Shown one piece after another: positions 19,709 through 28,361 of a DNA stretch of 64,000 nucleotides. The notes under the pieces are model-generated. The model did not search any database. It was not told the origin of the DNA and saw only the letters and a list, made by a program, of their open reading frames with translations. The DNA lies in the NCBI RefSeq assembly GCF_014650755.1, contig NZ_BMVO01000003.1, positions 389,623 through 453,622 on the forward strand, read 5' to 3'. Position 1 is the first letter of the stretch. Each line of letters begins with the position of its first letter. The DNA is from Streptomyces chryseus. GTDB lineage: Bacteria > Actinomycetota > Actinomycetes > Streptomycetales > Streptomycetaceae. Made by a program: the position numbers and the translations under genes.

Positions 19709-19923
19709 TGCGTTGCCTCCTGGTCAGCCACTGCTGCTGAATGCGTCGTCGCGGTCGTGCGGATGGGTGGCGCGTCCTACGCGGCTGCGACGTTCACCGC
19801 ATCACCAGAAGACTAATCTTTCGCCCCACGGTACGGAAAAGCGCCCTTGCGTGCGGACCCGCTCCGTTGTTCCCCCGGCGCCCCGCCCGTTCCACGCCCG
19901 TCCACGACGCCCGGCGCGTGCCC

Positions 19924-20763
19924 TCAGTCCAGGCGGCGGGCCATGCCGAGCAGACCCGTCTCCGCGTCCGTGGGCTCGGTCATGACGTACTTGCGATGCT
20001 TGCGCGTGCACCACAGGGCGACGTTGTCGGACAGTGTCGGCAGCATCTCGAGGTGCTCCGCGGGGATGCCGAGCGTCTCCCGTACGACCTCGGTCTCCTG
20101 GGGCGAAATGCGCTGGATCCCGACCAACTGCGCCTGCGCCAGCCAGCGCGGGGCGTGCTCCCCGACGAACGGCAGCACCGTCACCACCGCCTGCCACGGC
20201 AGCGACGTCACCCGGCCGCGCGGCGGACGCACACCGCAGTCGCGGATCAGCACCACCGGGCTGGACACCGAGGGCCCCTGGGCGGGCACCCGGCCCACCG
20301 GATAGACGGTCATGCACTGCTGGCCGCCGCCCGCCGCCTGCGCGAGCTGCTGCCAGGCCTGCGGACGACCGGTCTCGACGGCCACGCGGGCCCCCGTCGC
20401 GGCCGAGCGCAGCGCCAGTACCTGGGCGATCCACAGACCGCCCACCACGACCACGTCGAAGGGGGTGGGCCGGGCCAGGCCGAGCACCGCCGGCTGCGAC
20501 TGCGTGTCGGTGCCGATGACGACGCCGTCGTCGCCGATCGGCATGCTGATCGCCGCGATCTCCTCGGCGGTGACGACATGGCGGTTGCGGCGCGGGCCGC
20601 GCAGCCCGAACCCGGGGCTGAAGATGCGCCGTTGCTGCTGGGGCGTCTGTGGCCGGACGATCGGGATGAGACCGGTGTCGGTCGGCGAGGCGACGTGCGC
20701 GGGGGTGCGGGCGGGTTCCTGGCCGCGCTGCCCCTGGCTCATGGTCGGTGCGGGGTAGGACAT
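19924..20763 (-). CDS. Uncharacterised conserved ESX-cluster protein next to EccE
   Basis: A 279-residue protein whose function I do not recognise. It starts MSYPAPTMSQGQRGQEPART with a ~60-residue disordered leader. The folded remainder includes AAISMPIGDDGVVIGTD, FDVVVVGGLWIAQVLALRSA and TSLPWQAVVTVLPFVGEHA. No membrane span is obvious beyond the short FDVVVVGG strand. Its ATG overlaps the TGA of eccE by one base (TGATG), so translation is coupled to EccE, which suggests a cytoplasmic partner of the secretion complex. Placement between the EspI-like ATPase and EccE is the main clue. Confidence 0.8.
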   Translation of the reverse strand: MSYPAPTMSQGQRGQEPARTPAHVASPTDTGLIPIVRPQTPQQQRRIFSPGFGLRGPRRNRHVVTAEEIAAISMPIGDDGVVIGTDTQSQPAVLGLARPTPFDVVVVGGLWIAQVLALRSAATGARVAVETGRPQAWQQLAQAAGGGQQCMTVYPVGRVPAQGPSVSSPVVLIRDCGVRPPRGRVTSLPWQAVVTVLPFVGEHAPRWLAQAQLVGIQRISPQETEVVRETLGIPAEHLEMLPTLSDNVALWCTRKHRKYVMTEPTDAETGLLGMARRLD

Positions 20764-22082
20764 CAGGAGGTACCTCCGAGCGGCAGGGTGGCGAGTGCTC
20801 CGGGGACCTGTTCCCGGTCGAGGCGCACGAGGCCGACCTTGGACGCGCTCGCGGCACGCTCCAAGTCCCGGCGGACCTGGTCCAGTTCGTTCTCGCCCCG
20901 GCCGGTGATGCGCACGTGTCCGGTGACGGAGATCCCGCGGTTGCCCGCCTTGCTCAAGGTCATGCTGAACGTCGTCGCGAGGACGGGCAGCGAGGTGAAC
21001 TGCGTGATGAGGCGCGGCAGTGCGACACCACTGTCGCCCAACTGCGGCCAGCGGGAGATCCAGTACGTGGAGTGCCACCGGTCGTCGACCCGCCAGCTGC
21101 GCACCGACTCGACCGTACGCCGCTGGGCCGGCCGCCCGTCCTGGCCGCGCTGGGCGTTGGCCCGGGGGTTGAGGCAGCTCGACGTCGCGAGCGCCTGTAC
21201 GAGTTCGTTCTCGTCCAGGATGGTCGCCCGGAAGCCGGCTCCGGCCAGTCGGCTCGCCAGCTGGTCCGCGACGCGCAGCAGCGCGCGCTGGGCGCCGGGG
21301 ACGCCGTCGCCGCGCGCCTCCACCGCCTCGGGGCACAGTTCCGGGTCGAGCTTGAGGGCGACCCAGGTGAGCCGCAGCGCGGGAGAACCGGCCTGGGCCT
21401 GGAGAGGCCCGTACGACCGGGCGGCGACGGACTGCTGGGGCAGGTGCGGCGCGGGGGCCGGCTGGGTGTGTTGCACGACCTGCGCGGAGGCGAGCCTGAT
21501 GCCGTCGACCTCCAGGGCGTCCTGGACGAGCTGGAGCGGCAGTTGGCGGCCGGCGAACCCGGGCCGCAGCGGCTCGTCGCCCGGCTGCACGAAGAGCACG
21601 GCGGTCAGGAAGGACCCGTCGCCGATCATGCCGATCGAACGGTCGTCACGGGAGACGAAGGTGTACGTCCGCAGGGCCGGGTCGCACTCCACCGTCGGGG
21701 CCAGCAGCGGGTCCGTACCGGGCGGGACGGGCAGCTGGGCCTCGCGGCGGCGGCGCTTGAGGGCGCGCGTCGTCTCGTACCACTCGGGCAGCGGACGGTG
21801 GTGCCGGCGCAGGATCGCCAGGAGCAGCAGCAGCGCGGCCACGGCGCCCGCCGGGGCCAGCAGCCAGCGCTCGGAGGTGACCCAGGCGGCCAGCATCACG
21901 GCGGCCGCGAGTTCGACCAGGATGAGCTGCTGCAGCCGCAGCGGTCCCAGGCCGCCGGGGTGGGGCAGCGTGCGCGGCGCCGCCAGGGTGCCGGTGGCCG
22001 CCGGGGCCGGGGCGGCTCTGCGGCCACGGCCCGGTTGCTGCTGTGCGCGGCGTCCGCGCCGAGTGCTCGTAGCGCTGCTCAT
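20763..22082 (-). CDS. eccE: Type VII secretion protein EccE
   Basis: EccE is the peripheral subunit of the ESX inner-membrane channel (EccB, C, D, E). The 439-residue product begins with a basic Arg/Gln-rich leader and has two membrane helices close together (LILVELAAAVMLAAWV and LAPAGAVAALLLLLAIL). A long cytoplasmic-type domain follows, with FVSRDDRSIGMIGDGSF near its start and VALPRLITQFTSLPVLATT near its end. Length and the two-helix-plus-soluble-domain layout match EccE. The ATG at 22082 is preferred over a TTG 29 codons upstream. It is divergent from eccB across 295 bases. Confidence 0.85.
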   Translation of the reverse strand: MSSATSTRRGRRAQQQPGRGRRAAPAPAATGTLAAPRTLPHPGGLGPLRLQQLILVELAAAVMLAAWVTSERWLLAPAGAVAALLLLLAILRRHHRPLPEWYETTRALKRRRREAQLPVPPGTDPLLAPTVECDPALRTYTFVSRDDRSIGMIGDGSFLTAVLFVQPGDEPLRPGFAGRQLPLQLVQDALEVDGIRLASAQVVQHTQPAPAPHLPQQSVAARSYGPLQAQAGSPALRLTWVALKLDPELCPEAVEARGDGVPGAQRALLRVADQLASRLAGAGFRATILDENELVQALATSSCLNPRANAQRGQDGRPAQRRTVESVRSWRVDDRWHSTYWISRWPQLGDSGVALPRLITQFTSLPVLATTFSMTLSKAGNRGISVTGHVRITGRGENELDQVRRDLERAASASKVGLVRLDREQVPGALATLPLGGTS

Positions 22083-22377
22083 CCCCCGGGAGATCCCTTT
22101 CGCGAAGTGGTGGCCCTCGTCGGTGCGGATCCGTCTCGCGGAACGCGGCGACGGGGCCAGGGGCCACAATTGCCCACGTCAGTCGTGCGAGTGGTCACGG
22201 TACCCGTTGATGAACACGGGGCGACACAGGTGCCGGGCTACGAACATGGCACAGGGCTGTGAAGATGCGGCGGGGACCGCGCACCTGGTGGATCACGGTC
22301 GTGCGGCGCAGTGCATAGTAGGTGGCCTGTTCGGCTCAAGTAGCCTTCACGCACGACCAAACGGGAGAGCCAGGACC

Positions 22378-23964
22378 ATGGCAACGCGTCGGGATGAGCT
22401 CGCCGCCTATACGTTCGCTCGCAAGCGCACCGTCGCAGCGTTCCTGGCACCTTCGCCCGGTGGCTCCGACGAGGGCGCGCCGCGTCCCATCCGTACGGTG
22501 ATGCCCAGCTTGGCGGTGGGTGTCGTCCTGGTGATCGGCTTCATCGCCTGGGGTGTCATCAAGCCGTCGGCGCCCAAGGGCTGGGACACCCCCTACGAGC
22601 ACATCATCGTCGACAGCGACTCCACCACGCGCTACGTGGTCGTCAAGGACAAGGCGGCGAACGGCAAGCAGGTCCCGACGCTGCACCCCGTCCTGAACTA
22701 CGCCTCCGCCAAGCTCCTCCTGGACAAGGGCAAGGGCAGCGTCATCGAGGTGCCGGGCAAGGAGATCGACAAGAGCGGCATCCCGCACGGCGCGACGCTC
22801 GGCATCCCGTACGCCCCCGACCGGCTGCCCACCAAGGAGGACGCCGAGCAGGCGAAGACCTGGGCGGTCTGCGAGCAGCCGGCCCCGGGGTCGAACACCG
22901 CCATCGACCGCGCGGTCTTCGTCCTCGACGAGGAGGACGCCAAGTCGGTCGGCGGCACGGGGAAGGTCGACGCGCGCGAGGCGCTGTACGTCGTCGACAC
23001 CAGGACCAGGGCGGAGTACCTCGTCGACGGCAAGGGCAACGCCTTCGTCCTGGGCGGCTCGGCGGGTCTCAACGACACGGAGATGCAGCAGCTGCGCGCC
23101 TCCGTCGTGGGGTCGACGGCCAAGCCGCAGCCGGTGAGCACGGAGTGGGTGAGGACTCTCAACCCCGGCGGCGAGATCTCCTTCCCCACGGTGGAGGGCA
23201 TCGGGGAGCGCACCACGCTCCAGCAGCTTCCCGCCGAGGCCACGACGGTCGGCCGGGTGCTCAAGGCGGAGGAAGCGCAGGGGCACCAGTACTACGTCGT
23301 GCTCAAGGACCGGATCGCGTTGATCTCGCCGTTCGTCGCCGCCCTTCTCATGGACTCGCCGTCCGCCTCGAAGGCGTACGGGGACGAACAGGTCGCCGCC
23401 ATCAAGGCCGAGACCTCGGCCATCATCGGCGCCAACGGCGGCATCAGCGAAGCCTTCTACGACGACAAGGGCTGGCCGCACGATGTCCCGCGGCAGGCCA
23501 ACCCGGCGGCGACGGCGACCGAGGCGGCCCGTACCACCTCGTGCAGCGTCTTCAGCGGAAGCATCGGAGCGGACGCGAAGCCGAAGCTCGCCGCCTGGGC
23601 GGGCGCCGCGTACCCCAAGAAGGTCATCGCCGACTCGCTGAACGCGTACGTCTCCTCGGGCTCCGGTCTGCTCTTCCAGGAGGTCGCGGGTGCGGCGGAG
23701 GGCGGTGGCGCGACGTATCTGCTGACCGACACGGGGCTGCGCTATTCGCTGCCGTCGAGCAACGACAGCGCGGCCGACAAGACCGGCACCGGCACCGGCG
23801 CCTCGTCCTCGTCGGAGGACGGGGCGAGCGAGACGGACAAGGCGCGCACGCGTCTGGGATACGAGAAGGTCAGTCCCACCGCCGTGCCCCAGCCGTACGC
23901 CGAGTTCATTCCGAAGGGGCCGATGCTGGACACCGGCAGCGCCAAGCAGCCGCAGAGTCAGTGA
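22378..23964 (+). CDS. eccB: Type VII secretion protein EccB
   Basis: EccB is the single-span ESX core protein with a large extracytoplasmic domain. The 528-residue product shows the family signature MATRRDELAAYTFARKRTV at the very N-terminus and one membrane helix (MPSLAVGVVLVIGFIAWGVI). An external domain of about 450 residues follows, with repeats around YVVDTRTRAEYLVDGKGNAF and TYLLTDTGLRYSLPS. The two Cys (VCEQP and TSCSV) probably form the conserved disulphide. A Ser/Asp-rich linker precedes the C-terminus PQPYAEFIPKGPMLD. Start ATG has AGGA 4 bases upstream. The esxBA genes follow in the same direction. Confidence 0.96.
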   Translation: MATRRDELAAYTFARKRTVAAFLAPSPGGSDEGAPRPIRTVMPSLAVGVVLVIGFIAWGVIKPSAPKGWDTPYEHIIVDSDSTTRYVVVKDKAANGKQVPTLHPVLNYASAKLLLDKGKGSVIEVPGKEIDKSGIPHGATLGIPYAPDRLPTKEDAEQAKTWAVCEQPAPGSNTAIDRAVFVLDEEDAKSVGGTGKVDAREALYVVDTRTRAEYLVDGKGNAFVLGGSAGLNDTEMQQLRASVVGSTAKPQPVSTEWVRTLNPGGEISFPTVEGIGERTTLQQLPAEATTVGRVLKAEEAQGHQYYVVLKDRIALISPFVAALLMDSPSASKAYGDEQVAAIKAETSAIIGANGGISEAFYDDKGWPHDVPRQANPAATATEAARTTSCSVFSGSIGADAKPKLAAWAGAAYPKKVIADSLNAYVSSGSGLLFQEVAGAAEGGGATYLLTDTGLRYSLPSSNDSAADKTGTGTGASSSSEDGASETDKARTRLGYEKVSPTAVPQPYAEFIPKGPMLDTGSAKQPQSQ

Positions 23965-24169
23965 CCCCAACGGGCATAATCAGGGCGGCACTTGGTGTTG
24001 TCGATCACAGGGCCGTCGCGCGTGTGTGTGAACTCTGTAACTGATAACCGCCACATGTGGATGTGTGACGGACGGGCGATAGAGTGTTTGCAGCGCTCAC
24101 TGATATGACGCTTATCCGGGGAGTGGTACAGGCTTCCCGGACCATCAACGACATGGGGGAAGGTTCACC

Positions 24170-24481
24170 ATGGCCGGGCAGTTTCGGGTAACAGAAGATG
24201 AGCTGACCAGGCTCTCGGGCCAGATCGCCACCGTGAATGGTCAGATCCAGGGCGAGATCCGCCGTCTCGACGGCGTGATCAGCCAGATCGCGGGGGGCTG
24301 GCAGGGCCAGGCGGCCAAGTCGTACCACGAGCTCCAGAACCGGTGGAACGAGGATGCCAAGAGGATGAGCGACATCCTCAACGACATCAAGGAAGCCGTG
24401 GACTCCACGCGGAGCAACTACACCGCGTCGGAAGAGCAGCAGAACGCTGAAGTCAGCAAGATCATGTCCGACTTCGGCTGA
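24170..24481 (+). CDS. esxB: WXG100 secreted protein EsxB
   Basis: First of the tandem WXG100 pair that forms the secreted Esx heterodimer. In S. coelicolor this pair is exported by the type VII system and needed for normal sporulation. The 103-residue product has WQG (Trp44-Gly46) at the helix-turn-helix and a C-terminal YxxxE export motif (Tyr84 to Glu88, YTASE). It ends in IMSDFG, a tail resembling the ends of two other proteins of this locus. Start ATG follows GGGGGAAGG. EsxA follows 47 bases later with its own AAAGGGAG site. Confidence 0.96.
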   Translation: MAGQFRVTEDELTRLSGQIATVNGQIQGEIRRLDGVISQIAGGWQGQAAKSYHELQNRWNEDAKRMSDILNDIKEAVDSTRSNYTASEEQQNAEVSKIMSDFG

Positions 24482-24528
24482 GCAACTCTCCCCGACCCGC
24501 CACGACTTCTTCCTGAAAGGGAGCGACG

Positions 24529-24813
24529 ATGTCGATTCTCGTCAATTACGCCACCATCACCAACGCGTCCACGGACGTCAAGAACACCGCCGGCCGTATC
24601 AAGCAGCAGCTCGACGACGTCGAGGCGGCTGTCCGTCGTGTCGCCTCCACCTGGGAGGGTGAGGCGCAGGAGGGTTACCAGCGCAAGCAGCGCGACTGGG
24701 ACAAGACGGCGGCCAACCTGCACGCGACGCTGATGAAGATCGCCGCGGCGCTGCAGAACTCGGCGGAGAACTACCAGGCCACCGAGAAGAGCAACGCCAA
24801 CACCTGGGGCTGA
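24529..24813 (+). CDS. esxA: WXG100 secreted protein EsxA
   Basis: Second member of the Esx heterodimer, 94 residues. It has WEG (Trp42-Gly44) between two amphipathic helices and the C-terminal YQATE (Tyr82 to Glu86) export motif. Starts MSILVNYATITNASTDVKN. Compared with EsxB it ends shortly after the export motif (ANTWG). A strong hairpin follows before the mycosin gene, which would favour high esxBA expression over the downstream gene. Confidence 0.96.
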   Translation: MSILVNYATITNASTDVKNTAGRIKQQLDDVEAAVRRVASTWEGEAQEGYQRKQRDWDKTAANLHATLMKIAAALQNSAENYQATEKSNANTWG

Positions 24814-24837
24814 TCCGCTCCGAGGCAAGACGAGTTG

Positions 24838-24878
24838 GGGCGGCCCGGCCGACGCCACGGCGTCCGCTGGGCCGACCC
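24838..24878 (+). terminator. Attenuator or terminator hairpin between esxA and mycosin gene
   Basis: Paired blocks GGG/CCC, CGGCCC/GGGCCG and GACGC/GCGTC, separated by small internal loops, form one extended stem. It starts 25 bases after the esxA stop and lies 67 bases before the mycosin ATG. It probably reduces read-through, since secreted Esx proteins are needed in larger amounts than the protease. Confidence 0.5.
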
Positions 24879-24944
24879 ACTTCTGCGACAAGACCAGAGC
24901 TCCGGCCTTCCGGACCGGAGCGAGAAAGCCTGGGGAGCCTGAAC

Positions 24945-26243
24945 ATGGGGGTCCTGACACCCCGTCCGCGTAGGCGCACGAGTGGAACCCGCGCACTGCA
25001 GCGGGCCTGTGGCGTGCTCGCGATCGCGGGGGTGTGTCTCACGACCGCCCCACCGGCAGCGGCCACGGCCCCTCCGGCCCCCACCCGTCTCGCGGACGCC
25101 GACAAGCCGTCCTTCGGACTGACCTCCAGCTCCGAGTGCACGTTCGGCGGCAAGACCATAAGGTCCACGCCGTGGTCGCTCCAGCGCGTACTCCTGCGCC
25201 AACTGCGGGAGCAGGCCACGGGCGAGGGCGTCACGGTCGCCGTGATCGACACCGGCGTCGACGACTCCAACCCGCAGCTGCGCGGCGCGATGGCCCCGGG
25301 CGGCAAGGACTACGTCGGCAAGTCGAAGGACGGCACCGACGACATCGAGGGCCACGGCACCCGGGTCGCGGGCATCATCGCGGCCCGGCCGTTCCCGGGC
25401 ACCGGCTTCGCGGGCATCGCCCCGAAGGCCAAGATCCTGTCTCTCCGCTACACGGGCGGGGAGGAGGAGCAGGGCGACTCCGGGACGATGTCCGCCGCGA
25501 TCCGCGACGCGGTCGCCAAGGGTGCGAAGATCATCAACATCTCGTCCGACACGGCGAACAAGAAGGACAACGGTCCGCTGCGCGCCACGGTGAAGAACGC
25601 GGTGGACGCCGGCGTCCTGATCGTCGCGGCATCCGGGAACGACGGCGCCGACGGCAAGTCCGCCGACACCTACCCGGCGTCGTACCCCGGTGTCCTGGCG
25701 GTGGCGGCGTCCGACCGCAACAACGAACGGGCCTCCTTCTCGCAGGCCGGCGACTTCGTCGACATCGCGGCGCCCGGCGTGGGCATGGTCTCGACCGTCC
25801 CCAAGGGCGGCCAGTGCACGGCCGACGGCACGAGCTTCGCCGCCCCGTATGTGGCGGGCGTGGCGGCGCTGCTGAAGGAGAAGCACCCGAAGTGGACGGC
25901 CGCCCAGATCGCCACCCGCATCCAGGAATCCGCCCAACGCCCCGGCCTCGGCCCGAACCGCTACCTGGGCTGGGGCGTGGTCGACCCGGTAGCCGCCCTC
26001 TCGGACGACGCCACCCCGGGCACCCGCCCGCAGGAGGACCCACCGGCGCCCGCGGGCACGACCGACGTGATCCCCATGGCGGTGACGATGGGCGAGACGG
26101 AAGCGGAACAGGAGCGCCGGGTCGCGATGTACGTGGTGGGCGCGGGCCTGCTGCTGGTACTCCTGGCGAGCGGGAGCGGAATCGCGGTGCGGGACTGGCG
26201 CAACAAACGCGCCAGGCAGTCAGGTTCGCCCGGGGCATTGTGA
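24945..26243 (+). CDS. mycP: Mycosin, type VII secretion-associated subtilisin-like protease
   Basis: Membrane-anchored S8 serine protease of the ESX system. In mycobacteria MycP is required for secretion and stabilises the channel independently of proteolysis. The 432-residue product has an N-terminal signal (ACGVLAIAGVCLTTAPPAAA). The full catalytic triad is present: Asp102 (VIDTGVD), His137 (GHGTRVAG) and Ser296 (GTSFAAPYVAGV), with oxyanion Asn231 (ASGND). The C-terminal helix GAGLLLVLLASGSGIAV is followed by basic residues. It lies directly downstream of esxBA. A second mycosin is encoded at 28362. Confidence 0.95.
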   Translation: MGVLTPRPRRRTSGTRALQRACGVLAIAGVCLTTAPPAAATAPPAPTRLADADKPSFGLTSSSECTFGGKTIRSTPWSLQRVLLRQLREQATGEGVTVAVIDTGVDDSNPQLRGAMAPGGKDYVGKSKDGTDDIEGHGTRVAGIIAARPFPGTGFAGIAPKAKILSLRYTGGEEEQGDSGTMSAAIRDAVAKGAKIINISSDTANKKDNGPLRATVKNAVDAGVLIVAASGNDGADGKSADTYPASYPGVLAVAASDRNNERASFSQAGDFVDIAAPGVGMVSTVPKGGQCTADGTSFAAPYVAGVAALLKEKHPKWTAAQIATRIQESAQRPGLGPNRYLGWGVVDPVAALSDDATPGTRPQEDPPAPAGTTDVIPMAVTMGETEAEQERRVAMYVVGAGLLLVLLASGSGIAVRDWRNKRARQSGSPGAL

Positions 26244-26292
26244 GCGCGTGGGTGCAGGAAAACGTTGAAACACAGGGGAGAGGACACGGGGT

Positions 26293-26640
26293 ATGAGCGA
26301 CGGAATGCGGGTGGATCTGAGTGCACTGGATGAGGTCATCCGGAAGCTCTGGGGTCTGCTCGACGACATGGACAAGGCCGGCGGCAAGGTGACGTACTCG
26401 ACGAACGTCCCGAGCAATGCGTTCGGTAGCGAGAGGTTCCTCGAGTCGAACGACCTCCACCTCGCTCACGAGCAGATGAAGACCAAGATCGAGGGATTGA
26501 TCAAGGGGCTGCACGGCCTGATCGACGAGTTCGGCAAGAGCGCCTCGAAGGTCCGGGACAAGTACAACGAGCAGGAGCACGCCAACAAGCACGGGATGGG
26601 CGGCGACTCTGGGCCGGCCAAAAAGGGTGCTTACGCGTAA
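26293..26640 (+). CDS. Esx-like small protein, module 1 partner
   Basis: A 115-residue helical protein. It lacks a clear WXG but has an Esx-like size, two predicted helical arms around VTYSTNVPSNAFGSERF, and the YxxxE export motif YNEQE (Tyr91 to Glu95), followed by a Gly/Lys-rich tail. It lies 42 bases upstream of a larger WXG protein. By analogy with Esx/PE-PPE pairs it is probably the secreted partner of that protein. The function is inferred from context and motif only. Confidence 0.82.
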   Translation: MSDGMRVDLSALDEVIRKLWGLLDDMDKAGGKVTYSTNVPSNAFGSERFLESNDLHLAHEQMKTKIEGLIKGLHGLIDEFGKSASKVRDKYNEQEHANKHGMGGDSGPAKKGAYA

Positions 26641-26682
26641 ACGACCTCAGGCATCGGTCACAAACGGAGGGGATGGACGAAC

Positions 26683-28275
26683 ATGGGGTACGGCTACCGG
26701 CCCACACCCGAGCAGATTGAAGCGCAGCAGAGGCAGCATCAGCAGCGCATCAAGGACGACCACGACGAGAAGCTCGAAGAGCAGGCCAACGGGGGCAAGA
26801 CCAGTTTCGACCGGAACGCTCTCAGGACGCAGTTCATGCAGGAAGGCATTCCTGAACTGCGCAAGATGATCCTGGACTCGGATCCGGATGCCATCTACGA
26901 GGCGAGCCTGAGCTGGAAGCAGGTTCACAACATCCTCTCCGGCGGCGACGGCGACGGTGCGAGCGGCGGCGTGGACGCTGTTTCGTCCAAGGACAGCGTC
27001 GCCGGCATGTTGCAGACGGCCGTCGACAACGTGATGGAGCACTGGGAGGGTGACGCTGCCCGCGCGTTCCAGCGCAAGGCTGGAGAGATTACCCAGAAGG
27101 TGGTGAACGGCGGCGCCTTCGCCAACCTCGCCTCTGCGCAGATGGATGCTGTGCAGAAGGACCTGCGAGCGGCCAAGGAAAAGATGAGGGACGTCAAGGT
27201 TCCCTCCGGCTGGGACAGCTTCTGGAACAAGATGGGCGACTCCGGCGGCCGCGACGACGCCATGCTGAAGGAGGACGTCAAGAACGGCGTCAGCGCGGAC
27301 GCCGCGCGCAAGGCCAACGAGGAAATGCTGTCTGCGGGCAAGGAAGCGCAGCTGCAGGGTGTTGCCGTCATGGAGAGCTTGGCGGCCAACTACCAGGTCT
27401 ATGCGAAAAACCTCAATCGCCAGGCCGTCGATAACCCGAGGGATCCGTTCCAGCCCCCAAGCAATGATGTGACGATGCCGCCCCCCATTACTATGCCGAG
27501 TCCTTCCGGCAGTGCTCGCCCGGGTGCGGTAGGGGCAGCTCCCAAGCCTTGGAGCGCCGGCGGAACCAGCCAGATCGGCGCGGCCCCACAGGTTCCGCGG
27601 GCGAAGGGCATTACCGGCGGTGCCGTGCTCCCGCCCACCACGGGAACGAACGTGGACAGCATCAAGCCCGGGCTCACTGGCCCCGGCCTTAGCCCTGGCC
27701 CTGTCAGCGGTGGAGGCGGCGGTGGTGGAGGCGGAGCTATGCCGCCCGGCGGCATAGCTCCTATTGGAGGACCTGGTCTCGGCGCTGGCGGCGGACGCAG
27801 CGGCATCGGTGGTCCGGGAGGCAGGATCGCCCCAACTGCGCGCAGCGGTATCGGAGCCCCCGGGAGCCGGTCCGGTTTGGGCGGCCCGGGAGGCGCCGGA
27901 GCCACCCGCGGTACCGGAGGTCGAGCTGGCATGGGCGGCATGGGCGGCGGTGCCGGGGCCGGCGCAGCCGGTCGAAGTGGCGCTGCAGCGGGCGGCCGGG
28001 GAGCCCTTGCAAAGGCGCGAGGTGGCGTAGTCGGTGCGGCCAAGGCGCCTACCGGTAAGGGCACAGGTGCCGGTGCGGGCCTGCACGGCAGCCGCGGTGG
28101 ATCACAGCGCGGCGGTATGGCAGGTGGTATGGCCGGCGGCATGGGCCGAGGCAACGGCAGGCGCCCCGAGGACGAGAACAGCAGGGGAGAGCGTCCCGAC
28201 TACTTGGTCGAGGACGAGGAGACCTGGATCTCGGAGGAGGACCGCAAGCGCAACGTGCCGCGGAACATCGAGTAG
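26683..28275 (+). CDS. Large WXG-type ESX substrate with Gly-rich tail
   Basis: A 530-residue protein. Residues ~1-255 are helical and charged, with a WXG motif (HWEGDAARAFQRK, Trp121) inside a long helical hairpin resembling a PPE/WXG100 fusion. Residues ~255-490 are Pro/Gly/Ala low complexity with GIGGPG-like repeats. The acidic C-terminus is YLVEDEETWISEEDRKRNVP, an ending I have seen on streptomycete ESX-associated proteins. There is no signal peptide or membrane span, so export would be by the type VII route. It follows the small Esx-like gene by 42 bases. Confidence 0.82.
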   Translation: MGYGYRPTPEQIEAQQRQHQQRIKDDHDEKLEEQANGGKTSFDRNALRTQFMQEGIPELRKMILDSDPDAIYEASLSWKQVHNILSGGDGDGASGGVDAVSSKDSVAGMLQTAVDNVMEHWEGDAARAFQRKAGEITQKVVNGGAFANLASAQMDAVQKDLRAAKEKMRDVKVPSGWDSFWNKMGDSGGRDDAMLKEDVKNGVSADAARKANEEMLSAGKEAQLQGVAVMESLAANYQVYAKNLNRQAVDNPRDPFQPPSNDVTMPPPITMPSPSGSARPGAVGAAPKPWSAGGTSQIGAAPQVPRAKGITGGAVLPPTTGTNVDSIKPGLTGPGLSPGPVSGGGGGGGGGAMPPGGIAPIGGPGLGAGGGRSGIGGPGGRIAPTARSGIGAPGSRSGLGGPGGAGATRGTGGRAGMGGMGGGAGAGAAGRSGAAAGGRGALAKARGGVVGAAKAPTGKGTGAGAGLHGSRGGSQRGGMAGGMAGGMGRGNGRRPEDENSRGERPDYLVEDEETWISEEDRKRNVPRNIE

Positions 28276-28361
28276 GCACACGCGCGGCCCGAGTGGCAAG
28301 CTGCCAGCGGTCCGCGTTTGCAGGCTGGCGTAACCAGTCGTAGTTGAGTGAGGAGCAAGGA

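Noticed and set aside
28344..28361. TTG start six codons upstream in the second mycosin
   Set aside because: The GAGGAG sequence it would encode is the ribosome site of the ATG at 28362.
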